A stretch of DNA of 64,000 nt from Lathyrus oleraceus (GCF_024323335.1 NC_066581.1:296439536-296503535), one strand, 5' to 3'; positions 1 through 11,640 are shown, numbered from the stretch's first letter. Notes: generated by a model from the sequence alone, not told the origin. Program-made: numbers and translations.

Positions 1-159
1 ATGTTGTTTCTGCTTGAAGCAAGAAACTATCCAACATTTTTCTTTTTGATTGTATGGTTCTGAAACATATTTGGAAAACTGTTATCAACTGGTTGCAGGT
101 ATCCCATGCTCCTGATGAGTGGCACAAAGAAATGCAACTTAGTGTAGTGATTTTGTTTC
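1..159 (+). pseudogene. LINE 3' end remnant (zinc-finger RT-associated domain)
   Basis: The plus strand reads, with one frameshift, as the cysteine-rich region found after plant LINE reverse transcriptases: CCFCLKQETIQHF, then CMVLKHIWKTVINWL. This matches the C-x2-C ... H-x-F ... C ... W ... WL layout of zf-RVT domains. The sequence is cut at 159 by the hAT element and resumes at 3303. It is non-functional. The alternative is a zf-RVT-containing host-gene fragment, but the A-rich end near 3380-3389 favours a LINE tail. Confidence 0.55.
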
Positions 160-3100
160 CAATGGCGGAGCCAGATAAAAAAATTTGGGATGGCCGCTAA
201 CGTAAAATAAAGATTATAAATAAAATGTAAATAGTATTTTAAATAAAATATTAAAGTTAAAATAAATACAAAATTAATTACTAAAAATTTAAATTACATG
301 ACTTAAAACTACCTTAAAGTAATGCTTTACGCGTTTCGAGTGACTTGAAATCGTCAATAATTGACTCCGAACTAATGCTTGCACTAATCTCCCTTTCAAT
401 ATATACTGTCATGCTATCTCCAAGAAACCCATCATCCATCTTGTTTCTCAACTTAGTCTTAATAATTTTCATTGCTGAAAAAGACCTCTCAGTTGTGGCC
501 GTAGAAACGGGAAGAGTCATGATAAGACGAAGTAGTCTATCAATCAAGAAGTAAGTTCAGCCTGTCCAAATACAACCAAACATGAAAATAGTTCTTGAAT
601 AGTTGATAAATTATTCAAGTTTTATGCTTGACGAGCAACAAATAGAAAATATTGGAGTTGAAATTGCAAATTATTCTTCTCTTGATCACTAAAATCCATA
701 GGATAATATTTTTCAACTAAAGAACAAATAGTATCAAGGCTAAAAGTTTTATATCCATCCTTAGGAGATAAAGAACAAGAAAGATGTAACAAATCCATTG
801 TCTGCTCACTGAATCTGCTATTCAACTCTTGTAACTGTTTGTCAATGGTAGTGAAAAAGATTTCAACTTTAAAGTAATGTTAAATTGTGACTTGATTCTC
901 TTCAAGACGGGAGCGTCCAAATCTTGTTGTTGAATGAATATCATTAAGATCAGGAACCTCAATACCATGCTTTTCACAAAAAGATACCACTTTAGTAAAC
1001 AATATATCCCAACCATTTTCTCTCAAACCTTGAATAAAATGTTTTGTTGAACGAACCAAGTTCATAACATTAACTACATCTTGATTTTTTTTTGTAAGGC
1101 TTGACAAAGCATATCTGTTATTCCCATGATTTCTTTCATCAAGTGCAAAATAAATATAAAATCAAATGCCTTCAAGTAATTGTAACAACTATCTGCATCC
1201 CCTTGCATTTTTTTTAAAACTAAACAAGTTGCTTCATACATGTTTATCAAGCTAGAAATTGAATCGTAATGTGATCCCCAACGAGTATCTCCAGCTCGTT
1301 TCAATGTACCAACTTGATTTGCACCTTTACTAGTTACAATCTCATCAATCTCTAACAAATAAGCAATTTCTTCTAATTGGGCAGCTTGTAACTCATCATG
1401 ACGCTTTGTAGAAGAACAAACAACATTCACAACAAAGATCAGCTTCTCAAAAAGTTTATGAACATGTTTGACTTCTCTTGATGATGTAACTAATGCAAGT
1501 TGCAATCGATGAGCAAAACAATGGACATAGTATGCATAAGGACAATCCTTCATAAAGAGGGCTTGTAAACCATTCCATTCTTCTCTCATATTGCTAGCAC
1601 CATCATACCCTTGGCCACGAATGTTAGAAACATCAAGGTTATGTCGAGAAAGTATATCACATATTGCTTCCTTAAGAGTTAAAGATGTGGTGTCTTTAAC
1701 ATGTGCCACATCAAAAAATCTCTCTTGTATTAAACCAACTTTATCAACAAATCTTAATACAAGAGCCATTTGTTCCTTTTTTGACTCATCACGAGCTTCA
1801 TCAACAACGATACAAAATTTGGAATCACCAATTTCCTCACGAATACTCTTTTTCACCCTACTAGAAAGAACTTGCAAGAGCTCTTTTTGAATTTGATGTG
1901 AAGTATACTTGTAATTTTGTGGAGCATTTTCCAACACAACTTTTGCAACTTCATCATTGTAGGATGCTAAAAGTTTCAATAACTCAAGAAAGTTACCTTG
2001 ATTTCTTGATTTGCTACTTTCGTCGTGACCCCTAAAAGCACAAGCTTGTAGTGTTAACCAACGAATAGTGTCAATTGAAGTCTTGAGTCGTAACCAATTA
2101 TTCATTCTTTGACTTGAACTTTGCACTTGAATAACATTTCTAATATGACCATCTTGATTTAACAAGTCTTGACAAGCTTTCATTGCATTGTTGTGTGGTG
2201 AGCAAGGATCCTTCCCTACGTGTTTAAGAAAGGAACAATATTTTCCATTCCTAACTTTCTTCCAATTTCTAAAACCCATAGAAATAAAGACAAGTGATCC
2301 GGGACGTCCACTTAGTTTTTTGCTAAAAAGGTAACATGGTAAGCAATATGCGGCATCTTCAGATGGTGAATATTCTAACCATGATGGAAATATGCTAAAC
2401 CAAGTATGTTGAAACCTTCTCGGATGATCCTCGTTACCGGACAAAGGATAGTTTTCTAAATGAATTTGATATGGACCCCATTTTAGATAAGCTCTTCGTA
2501 TTGCATCCACTTGATTTGGTGGATATTGCCAAATCGGAGGACGCTTTCCAAAGAATTTTCAAAACCATGATGCTCTTCAATTGTTGGATTCTCAAGAACT
2601 GTTTCAGATTCGGATGTCCGGATTATAATTTCTCCATCTCTCTCTTCTCTTTCAATTTTTCATGCTTTCCTTTTGAAAAAAGAATCAATTTTTCTATTAT
2701 TCATCTTTACTCTTCCTATAATATCATATCAGATCCAAAAATCAATTTAGAGAACATAAAAATTAAAAGAGAAAAAAATTAATAAACTTAATTAATCAAC
2801 TTTAATCCGTTTTCAAATACCGGTAACTTCACTATTAGAAATTAGCAGCAACAATGATTAAATAAACCTTATTACAGTGTATAACTATATTTGTAAATTA
2901 CACTGTTATGAATTGACTTAATAAACCTCATATAGATTATTTTAACACATCAAGAAAGAAGAACCCTAAAAATCTCAAAAACACAAATCAAACAATCACT
3001 TTAATTTGTTATTTTTTATAAAAGAAGAATGAATAAAGTTTTTTACCTGTTAGATGCCGATCACTTTAATCTGTTTCGATTCCGGTGCCGGTAGCAAATC

Positions 3101-3294
3101 CATATGAGAAAGAAAGGAAAGGTAGGAGCTTTTTACCTTATCTGTATTTTAACCTAACTTTGAATGAAAAATAAAAAATAAAAAATAATTTTAATTTAAA
3201 ATAAGGATGTTTTAGTAATTTAATATATATGAATTAAAAAAAAAGTTGAGGGGTGGCCGTGGCCTTCCCACGTCTCCCCTCAATTCCACCGCTG
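160..3294 (-). mobile_element. hAT-superfamily DNA transposon with 8-bp TSD
   Basis: The element is 3135 bp and is flanked by a perfect 8-bp direct repeat TTTGTTTC (152-159 and 3295-3302), the target-duplication size of hAT elements. Its ends are short imperfect inverted repeats: the left starts CAATGGCGGAGCC and the right, read inward on the minus strand, starts CAGCGGTGGAATTG. It encodes a TTF-zinc-finger/DUF4371-type transposase on the minus strand, now frameshifted. About 550 bp upstream of the transposase (2700-3240) are AT-rich and I see no gene there. The insertion sits in a LINE 3' end. Confidence 0.9.
314..2560 (-). pseudogene. hAT transposase (TTF zinc finger / DUF4371 / dimerisation domain), frameshifted
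   Basis: The largest open piece is 1074-2510 (478 residues). It begins in the conserved region before the TTF-type zinc finger (the 'YCLPCYLF' cysteines), followed by the DUF4371/RNase-H-like core with 'FCIVVDEARDES' (first catalytic aspartate region) and 'GQGYDGASNM'. It continues out of frame in 880-1107, then 622-825, and ends in 314-547 with the hAT C-terminal dimerisation motif 'TATTERSFSAMK'. The reading also runs upstream of the first Met ('PPIWQYPPNQVDAI'), with another frameshift near 2545. At least three frame changes are needed, so no full transposase can be made. These proteins, often annotated in plants as 'zinc finger MYM-type protein 1-like', bind element ends and cut them out. 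Confidence 0.88.
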
Positions 3295-3302
3295 TTTGTT
3301 TC

Positions 3303-3389
3303 TTAGCATTCTACTGGCGGGATCCTTTGGATCGCCTTTGTACCTAACTGATTTTTCGGTTAATTAAAGTACTTTAATTCCAAAAAAAA
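3303..3389 (+). other. Continuation of the interrupted LINE 3' tail
   Basis: Directly after the right hAT target duplication the interrupted sequence resumes and ends in an A run at 3381-3389, as expected for a LINE 3' end. Coding potential is too short to assign. Confidence 0.4.
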
Positions 3390-4204
3390 AGTTCATGAAT
3401 TTTACTGAACATATGATATATTAAAGAAATTAAATCTTCTAAAAAAGTTGAATTGAACCGGAAGAAAAAAATTGAATTGATTAAATTAAAATTTAAAAAA
3501 GATTTTTGTTCTTTAAATGTAAGGATAAATGTAAAGTGAAATCATTAATATTTTATTTTTTAAAATTTTATTGAAATAAATATATATAAATATAAATTGA
3601 AATATATGTCATGAAAATAATGAAGATAATATTATCACAGGACATAAGTAAAAAATGATTAATATTTTATTGAAAATAAAAATGATTATTAATTTTCAAC
3701 AAATATTTTTAAAATAAATTATTTATTATAGGACGGAAGAGGTTTGTATTAAACAAATTAACGAAATAATAATTAGTAATTTGGGGAGATAGAAAAACAA
3801 AAGTATTTATACAATAAAATAAAAGAAAGATATAAAATTAAAATTAAGAGAGACAATTTGGCGTGGGATACTAAAATATCTTATCTTATTATTGACTTAT
3901 AATAATTTAGAGCATAAATATCGAGTTCTTTCAACCGAGTTTTCACATTTACATGTGCTTGGTGGATGTTGGTGTAAAATGTCATTATTTAATTTAAAAA
4001 CACTTCTCTTCTAAAGCACGATCCCCTTCATTTTAATTGGACAAAAAAATTAGTATAATTAATTTGGAAAATATATTGTGGATCCAATAATTTTTTTATG
4101 AGTTGTATGAATATTTGAAAAATAGAGTTGAGTTGTTTAAATAATTGAAAAGTGTGATAATATAAAAAAAAATGTGGGATCCATTTAAAGAACTTTGTAG
4201 AGTA
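3390..4204. other. AT-rich intergenic sequence, nothing recognised
   Basis: Very AT-rich DNA with no ORF worth calling and no element ends that I can identify. Confidence 0.6.
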
Positions 4205-4504
4205 TTATTATGAGAATTTCTTAAAGCATCATAAATCTTTCTACTGCATCACGTGAATTTACACAAATCTCTCCTCGTTTTAAAGATGCATCTTTGGACA
4301 CACATCTTGCACACTCAAGTAAGACCATTCTGAGAGGCGTCCTATATGTTGGATAATTTTTATTTTAGAGATGCATCTCTGGAATATTTTAAAAAAGACC
4401 TTAATTATTTAATAGTTCAGTAGATATTCTGGAGATGCATCTTCGGTATTATGGGTGTCCTATATGTGGCTTATGTTGTCTTTGTTGTAACTGATTTTCA
4501 GAAA

Positions 4505-5165
4505 CTATAGGAGTTTTTGTAACAGTTCTAGAATGGTTATATTTATGGGTGGTGGTTGTGGAATCAGATTTGGAATGGTGAAAGTGTTATGAGATGGAGA
4601 TGGAGGTGTTGGTAAGACACTTCCAGAAATATTAGAATCAGAAACGAAAAGAGTTTTGGCCATATGAGACTTACCAGGAATGAGTGCATCGGAGGCCTTT
4701 GATGACTTCTGGGCAACACCGGAAGTATCCTTCAGAATCAAGCTTTTTGGCGCTAACTGAGAGACACATCATCTTCATCCAGAAACATTGCCTTCTTCTT
4801 CTGCGGTTCCGAAGTTACTTATCCCTGAGCATCTTTTCTTTATGCTGCTTTTCTTTCTCTTCCTATAAACATCTGGGTAAGTGTTTGGAAGGTTGAATGG
4901 ATCAAGCAATGAATCAATTTCTTCTTCAGTACAACTAGTAAGGTAGTATTCCAGAACATCTGGAGGATCAATCTTAGTGAAGGTTGGGAAATTAGCAACA
5001 AGAATCCTTGTTCCACAAATATCTTCCTTGGAAGGAAGGTGATCTAGCTTAACAACTTTGGAAATAAGACCCATGTTTTTTAGATTCTTCCCCCAAAATA
5101 CTTTCTCAATATCCTTGACTAACTCAACAGTTAATCCTTTACCAGAAGGCCTTCAACAAAACCAT
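4505..5165 (-). pseudogene. Fragment resembling the Sirevirus envelope-like ORF ('putative plant transposon protein' region)
   Basis: Minus-strand frames 4775-5074 (open upstream to about 5150) and 4505-4741 encode two adjoining pieces. The first has 'NLKNMGLI', then a spacer, then 'DVLEYYL', an acidic stretch and 'DVYRKRK'. The same order occurs in the intact Sirevirus third ORF at 54627-57182: 'NLKSMGII', 'DAIAIYL', acidic stretch, 'DLVRYKR'. The second piece is Ser/Pro-rich ('SGSVLPTPPSPS'), like the region that follows in that protein. I infer a captured or inserted and decayed copy. It has internal stops and no start context. Confidence 0.55.
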
Positions 5166-5591
5166 TCTCCACCTTTGCATATCATATATTTTTGGAGATG
5201 CATCTCCAGAAATATCTGATGAAAGAACCAGCTGCATGATCACACGACCATTGTTAACATAGTTAGTTTTCAACCAAACCCTTCACCCTAAAAACCCTTC
5301 ATTTTTAATCCATTTTTCACTCCAAATCTGCATCCTTTTGGTTCATCACATCATAGGGAGCAAAATAAGATATAGTTTCAGGTAAAAAGTCTTCTTTTCC
5401 GTCTACATTGCTTACATTAATCTTTCATTTTTACTGAAAAAAGTTACGTCGTGTCCGGAAATATATCTCCGGAACGTATATGAACTTGTCCGAAGATGCA
5501 TTTCCGAAATTTGTCTGTGTTTATTTTTGAAGTCATTCTGCAACAGTAGTAGTGCTTATGTCTGTTATGGTTTTAACTATTTTTATTATAT

Positions 5592-6530
5592 ATGGTTCAC
5601 CCCGATGTTTTCTCAAAACAAGTTGTTTCTCCGAATGTCCAAGTTGTGGTTGTTTCTCCGAATGTTCAAGGTGTTTTTGTGAAGGCGATAGATGTTGGCA
5701 ACAACTTTGAAAACAAGCAAAAGTTTGAATCTCGGGATCAAATGCTTCAATGGATTCATACGGAGGCTTCTAAACTTGGATTTAATGTGGTTATTGGAAG
5801 GTGGTTCAGATAGAAGATGCGCCTTTGTGATAATGATTTGTAAAAGAAGCCGAAAATATAGAACTCCTCTATGGAATTTTAAAAGAGACGACACCGATAC
5901 AAAAAATGTGATTGTCCGTTTAAGGTTCATGGTTACATGTTGGAAAACAGAAATTGGAGATTTAGTGTGATATGTGGTTTGGATAACCATGATTTATGTT
6001 TAAAATTAGTCGGTCATCCTAGTGTTTGTCGGCTCAAGCCGGAAGAGAAGGAATGTGTTGCTGACATGACCTTGAATCTTGTTCAACCGAAAAATATACT
6101 TGCGACATTTAAACGAAAATGACCAAAAATTATATCAAATATCAAGCAAGTGTATAATATTCACTACCTCACTAACAAAACACTTATGAGGGATAGAATA
6201 ATATGCAACAACTCTTGAAACTATTGGATGATAACAGTTACGTGTCTAGGTACCGAAAATGCGATGGTTGAGTTACTGTTAGAGATATTTTTGGGAGACA
6301 AACGAATACAAACAAAGGATTGTGAAGCTCGAGTATCGTTCATCATCGATTGACAATGAAGGGAAGATTGAGTTCAACAAATTTGAGCTCAAGACGCAAG
6401 CAGATGTTAGGGCTATGTGGAATACGTATTTCCGTTTCGAAACAAAAGTTCCGCTTGAGTTGGAAGTGACGCTACAAAGATCGGTCGAAGATATTATGAA
6501 GATGTGCAAACATCCACCGGGATATTGAAA
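5592..6530 (+). pseudogene. MURA/FAR1-like MULE transposase relic
   Basis: Plus-strand reading frames join, through several frame changes, into a recognisable N-terminal region of legume MULE transposases. It has 'FESRDQMLQWIHTEA' (FAR1-type start), a basic Cys-containing stretch with 'RTPLW', 'VICGLDNHDLCLKLVGHP' (the C...H-x-H zinc-binding part), and 'LKPEEKECVADMTLNLVQPKNIL'. The catalytic DDE domain is missing. A later piece (6322-6528) has 'LQRSVEDIMKMCKHPP', found near the C-terminus of related proteins. The protein is therefore internally deleted and cannot act. Confidence 0.7.
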
Positions 6531-6854
6531 TGTAATATTGTAATTTATGTTGAAATCATCATTGTAATGCTTATTTTATGTTATGAATGTCAATTTCATT
6601 TTGGAAAATTACTTTTCTGTTAATTATGATATTGGTGTGTCTCTCCAGAGATGTAACTACAGAATCATTCCAGAGATGCATCTCTGGAAAAAATTAAACA
6701 AAAAAAAGGCGTAACTCAGAATGACATTTGTTGAGTGTATGCTAAGGTGCGTTAAGAGATGAATCTCTAGAATCAGGGGAAATTTATGGAAATTCACATG
6801 GTGCACTAGAAACATATAGGGTGCCATAAGAAATTCTCATTAATATTAAGTGTG

Positions 6855-7140
6855 GAAAAACAGGCCCGACCCCTTCGGGCATGTCCGTTTTTCTGCACTT
6901 TTTTGTGAGGCGAGTCAAGATTTTAGACATGCACACTCTAATATGTCTGCCCTGCCCCACCCTGTTTTTTGCGGACTTTTGCGGGCACGAGCATTAACAT
7001 GAAAATTATAAAATTTCAGGCTTAAAAGGTGTAATTCCTGCGGGTTCTCCCCGCCCCACACTCATTTTTTTGCAGGGCGGGGCAAGGTTTTAAGACTACA
7101 CCCTCAACAAAGTCTGCCCCCGCTCCGTCTCATTTTTTGG
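6855..7140. repeat. GC-rich imperfect repeat block
   Basis: An island of C/G-rich motifs in AT-rich surroundings: repeated variants of CCCGCCCCAC, GCGGACTTTTGCGGG and GCAGGGCGGGGC, spaced some tens of bases apart with inverted partners. It begins just outside the MULE right end and runs into the LINE 3' end. No coding role is seen. Blocks like this are common in plant intergenic repeats. Confidence 0.5.
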
Positions 7141-10100
7141 ACCAATATTATCATTGCTAACAATTTTTCCAAAACAATAGGCATTTCTAAACTCCCAAAC
7201 TTCGTAAACCGTCTCAACATAGGCGCACTTAAGGATGAAAACCTTCCAACCTTTTCCCTTGCTATACTCAGTGACCCAAGTCAATTGTTCATTCCAACCT
7301 ATAGGAGAATGCGCAATTTGAAGCTACTTTATCACATATTGCCAAATCTCGCTCATCATAATGCAATTAAACATTAGATGTTGGAGTGTCTTAGGTTGCC
7401 TACAAAAAATACAATTATTGTTATCAACAAAACCAAATCTATGGAGCCTCTCTTTAGTGGCAAGTCTATCATGACAAGCCATCAAAAGTGTGAAGAGAGC
7501 TATAGGCCTAACATTGTTCCCATACATGACCTTCCTCCACATGACCACTTAGTGCTGCTCTTTAAAGTCCTGGTACAGTAACCCGATTTTGAATTTGTCC
7601 TGTTGTATTAAACTTCACCAAATTTGGTTTTGATCAATGGCTTCTCTCTGTTTCAGAATTTCCCCGAGGATCCAAGAGCACTTTCTCCTCACAGGCCCAC
7701 ACATGATGTCCATCCCTTTAGTATAATAACAACGGAGCCATTTGACCTAAATATGATCCGCCTTACAATTTAAATTCCACAATAACTTCAACAAACTAGC
7801 TTTGTTCCACTCTACAAGGGATATGATGTTAAAACCTCCTTACTTTCTAGGAGTACAAACTCTTCTCCAAGCTATAGGAGACTTTCTTGAGACCTTATTA
7901 GATCTCGCCCACAAGAAAGTTCTACAAACAACTTTCACACTTTTAATAACTTTCTTGGGGATAAGGATGCATTGAGTCCAATAATTAGCAATCACAAACA
8001 ACACACACTTGATTAGCTGAGTACGGCCAAGAAAACTCAGGAGACGAGAACTCCAATGCCTAATTCTTCCCAAACCAACACCATACATTGATTAACAATC
8101 AAATTTTTTCTAGTTAAAGGAATGCCTAAGTAACGAAACGAGAACCATGGCCAACAGAAAAGTTAGCCAAAACTTTTGGATTATCTGTTGGTTGCTAGCC
8201 TCCACATTTCCAAAAAACACTTTGCACTTGTTAGGGTTGACATCTAGAGCAATTGATGAAGAGAACTCTTTAAAGGAATGCATCACCAACTCAATGGATA
8301 TTAGGCCACATCTAGCAAAAATAAGTTGATCATCTGCAAAGCTTAGATTTATCACATTCAGTTTCTCACATTTAGAGTGGAAACTGAAATTTGGGGTTCA
8401 CTTCATTCTCTGCATAACTCTGTGCATATACTCCATCACAATAACAAATAACAATGGGGATAGAGGATCCATTTTTCTATGGATTCTCTTACCTTTAAGG
8501 ATACCTATATGATCACCATTTACTTTATACCTATAAGACACAATTGTAACCGCTAGCATTACCCATATGATAAATCGAGGAGGGAAGCTCAATTCTCTTA
8601 AAATAGCTTCAAGGGCATACCACTCCACAATGTCATAGGCCTTTTGGAGGTCCATTTGAAGCATACATTTAGGAGGCCATACTTTAGTTCTATAACCTTT
8701 GATTAGCTCATAAGCTAGGAGAATATGATCTTGAATATGAAGCCCCGGGACAAAAGATGCATGACTATCATCAATAATGCTTCTAAGAACCTTGCTCAGT
8801 CTAGTTGTCATAATTTTATATATAATCTTATATATAGTAGTGCAACAAGATATAGGTCTAAACTCCTTTACCATTATAACATTGGAAGTTTTAGGCATGA
8901 GGGTGACTAATGTACTGTTCACAACTTTAAACATACTTTCCTTCTCAAAAAATTCCAAAACAACATTGGTCACATCTGTTTTAATAATTTTCCAAGAGAC
9001 TTTGAAAATTTTGGCTCCATAGCCATCCACACCAGGAGCTGTGATGTACTAATCCCTTTGAGAGCAGCCTTAATTTCAACTTCAATAATGGGAGCAACCA
9101 ATTGTTGCCCCTGCTCAGCAGATACTTGCCTCCCTTGCCTCATGGCCACAATGTTGATGCTCTTTAGATTAGTAGCAGAAGTGCTTACTAGCTTACCATA
9201 GAAATTCAGGATCTCAGTAATAAATTCCTCATGATTAGTTAAAATTGAACCATACTCCTTCACCATGGTGAGAATGTTACTATGCTTTTTCTTACTTTTA
9301 AGAGAGGCGTAGAAATAGATATTGGTAGCATCCCCTAGCTTAAGCCAATCCACTCTAGCCCTTTGTTTCAACAACCGTTCCTCAATGTTACTCAGCCTTG
9401 AAACCTCCGTGGAGATAACCTTAGTTCTCTCTATTAAATCCACATTTATCTTATCAAGAACAAGCTCAGTTTGAGAGGCTTCCAACCTCTCCCTTTCTTT
9501 TTCTAACTGGGATGTTACACCTTTGAAAGGTGTACTTATCTCCTTGATAGTAGCTTTCAACCTTTGCAGTTTCCTCCATACAACATACATAGCTGAACCA
9601 TGAATAGTTTGACACCAATTCTGCTTGACAGCCTCCAAAAAACCTTAGAAGAAGTGACAATGTTTTGGAATTTGAAATGCCTTATTCTAGGAGTTGATTG
9701 CACCTACTCCTCTAAACAAAGAAGGACATGGTCTGACACCCCTGGATCCATAATCTTCAACACAATGTTCATATTTTTAGTGTGCCACTCCATGTTGCCC
9801 ACTACCCTATCAATTCTAGAGTAAATGGGCCCATTTGAATGTTTATTAAACCAAGTGTAATGATCCCCCACACTATGTTTCTCAATCAAGTCAGTTTTAC
9901 CCATCACGTTGACCAAATCTCTAAACTCAACTTCAGTGACATGATTCCCTCCAATCCTATCCTGGGTCTGAGAGACATTGTTAAAATCCCATGAAAAACC
10001 AAGCACATTCAATGTTAAATGCAACTTCTTAATGTCCTTCCAAATACTTTTTCCATGGTCTAAAGTACATCAAGTTATGAAATCCTCATTGAGGCTGTAT

Positions 10101-10378
10101 AACCCACAATGAATGAGCTGATCAGTGCAAGATTTAAAATCCACCTTCAATTTAGTCTCATCCCACACAATCCAAACTCAACCATTGTTATGATGTGAGT
10201 AGTTAGCCACAAACTTCCATCCATGTCCCGTTTTATTCCTAATATTTTGAACTTTAAGAGGCTTAACTCTCGTTTCCACAAGAATGACAAGAACAAATTT
10301 CATGCAATTGAGACATGAGATAATCTCTCTGCACTTACCTGAGTTATTTATTCCCCTAACATTCCATGACACTATCAT
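7110..10378 (-). pseudogene. L1-type LINE, ORF2 relic (endonuclease, reverse transcriptase, zf-RVT)
   Basis: Read on the minus strand from 10378, the sequence starts with the endonuclease N-terminus 'MIVSWNVRGINN' and continues with 'ILVETRVKPLK' (10178-10378) and the endonuclease C-terminal part (9704-10024, 'DHYTWFN', 'SRIDRV', 'SDHVLL'). A linker follows (8970-9638), then the reverse transcriptase (8398-9030, 'FRPISCCTTIYKI', 'MLQMDLQKAYD', 'LSPLLFVIVMEY'), the thumb region (8110-8355 with 'NLSFADDQLIFAR', the xADD catalytic box; 7840-8088) and the zf-RVT (7324-7548, 'CIFC...H..FNC..M...W'). Frameshifts separate every block. No ORF1 is seen upstream, so the copy looks 5'-truncated, the usual fate of LINEs. 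Confidence 0.88.
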
Positions 10379-10379
10379 A

Positions 10380-11640
10380 AACTTAAGGGATTGCTGACAC
10401 GAGGGTCATCCCAAATCCCTAATGTCTAAAATCCATTATGACAATTAATCTCAACTATAGTTAATATAATAATATAAATTATTATATTAACTAAAAAATA
10501 AAAATAAAATAAAAAAATTGAAATTAATTTTTTTAAAAGAATAAATTATTTAAATTATTATATATAATTTTTTAATGAAATTAATGAATAAAATTAAAAC
10601 TATATTATATATAATTTGCAAAATAAGTTTGCCAATGCGGTATCAAACCTCCACAATCAAGGTTAAATGGACTGGTAAATGAATGCAGGGATATTTATTT
10701 GACATGTTGATTTACCCAGTGATCTACAGGTTGATACGCATGGATACATGTTGGAAATGCAGCATCACGAGTCAGAATGGGAATGGCTAAGAAATGCTTA
10801 CAGTATTGATGAAAAAAATAGGCATGAGACTAAAGAAAATTTTATGAGATTAAAAGCCCGTTTGTTATATATTTTTTGGGTAAAAATAATTTATATAGTT
10901 ATTCTTAAGATGTCATTTTAAGTATTTCATCATTTTATCAAGAAAAATTTTTGGATATCAAAATTTTAAAAAATTATTTAATTTTAAAGTTATTTCAAAT
11001 AATTTTTCATAAAAATTATTTTTAAGATATAATTTTTAAAAAAAATTATAATTTTGATTATATTTTGATATTCAATAATGTATAATGATAAATTTAATTT
11101 TTTAATTTATAAAAAATAAACTTTAAATTTTTTATAATATCTTAAAAAGAGTTGTATTTAGAAATTATAAGAGTTGTGTTTGATAAAAATACAGTTAGTA
11201 ATTTATAGTTTATAACTGATGACTGATGATTGATAGTTTATAATCGACGATTGATTATTGAAAGCTAATAAGTTAATTAAAGTGTTTGATAAAATTAACG
11301 ATTCAACTAACTTATAAATATCAAGTGACATAATTGTTTGATATTCTTTGTATTTAATACATTGTTTTATTTTAAATTAAATAAATTATAAAGAATAAAA
11401 GTGAGTTTTAGTTAAAATAACAAGGAAAAAGTGAAAGAAAGAAAAAGTTATAAGCTAAAATGCTATTTAACGTCTAAAAAATAAGATATAAATTAGTAAA
11501 TAAACTATAAGCTTGTAAATATGTCATGTCAAATAGAGTTTAAAGATACTTTTTCTTTCAATTTAAAAAAAATAATTTCTATAGTGTTACATATTTTTAT
11601 TTAAAATAAATTTACAAAGAAATCTTCAATAAAAATGTTC
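10380..11640. other. AT-rich spacer, possible MITE at about 11165-11545
   Basis: There are no genes. About 380 bp between 11165 and 11545 start with a block near 'GAGTTGTGTTTGATAA' and end with a loosely inverted partner near 'CATGTCAAATAGAGTTT', with 'TTATAAGCT'-type words between. Small hAT-like MITEs of legumes look like this, but the ends do not match well enough to be sure. Confidence 0.3.

Larger units (their letters stand above)
4281..6772. repeat. Nine dispersed copies of a palindrome centred on GAGATGCATCTC
   Basis: Copies lie at 4281-4297, 4363-4384, 4426-4446, 5191-5212, 5454-5474, 5489-5509, 6641-6664, 6668-6690 and 6752-6772. The consensus core is CCRGAGATGCATCTCYGG, a nearly perfect inverted repeat around ATGCAT. 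Each copy differs by a few bases, some symmetrically, for example CCGGAAATATATCTCCGG. All copies lie inside the MULE and cluster near its two ends and around the gap between the two coding relics. Confidence 0.8.
4205..6839 (+). mobile_element. Mutator-like element (MULE), degenerate, with long imperfect terminal inverted repeats
   Basis: The left end (from about 4207, TATGAGAATTTCTTAAAGCA) and the reverse complement of the right end (about 6775-6843) align over about 64 bp with one small gap. Shared blocks include GAGAATTTCTTA, TTTCTA and GTGAATTT. Long TIRs are typical of MULEs. Flanking 9-mers GTATTATTA (4202-4210) and TTAATATTA (6840-6848) match at 7 of 9 positions, a plausible old 9-bp target duplication. 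Inside are a MURA-like relic (plus strand), an antisense fragment resembling the Sirevirus third ORF, and nine copies of a 20-22-bp palindrome. The exact ends are uncertain by a few bases. Confidence 0.7.

Noticed and set aside
4281..6772. CRISPR-like array of the repeated palindrome
   Set aside because: Spacing is irregular (tens to over 1000 bp), copies are diverged, and the context is a plant transposon.
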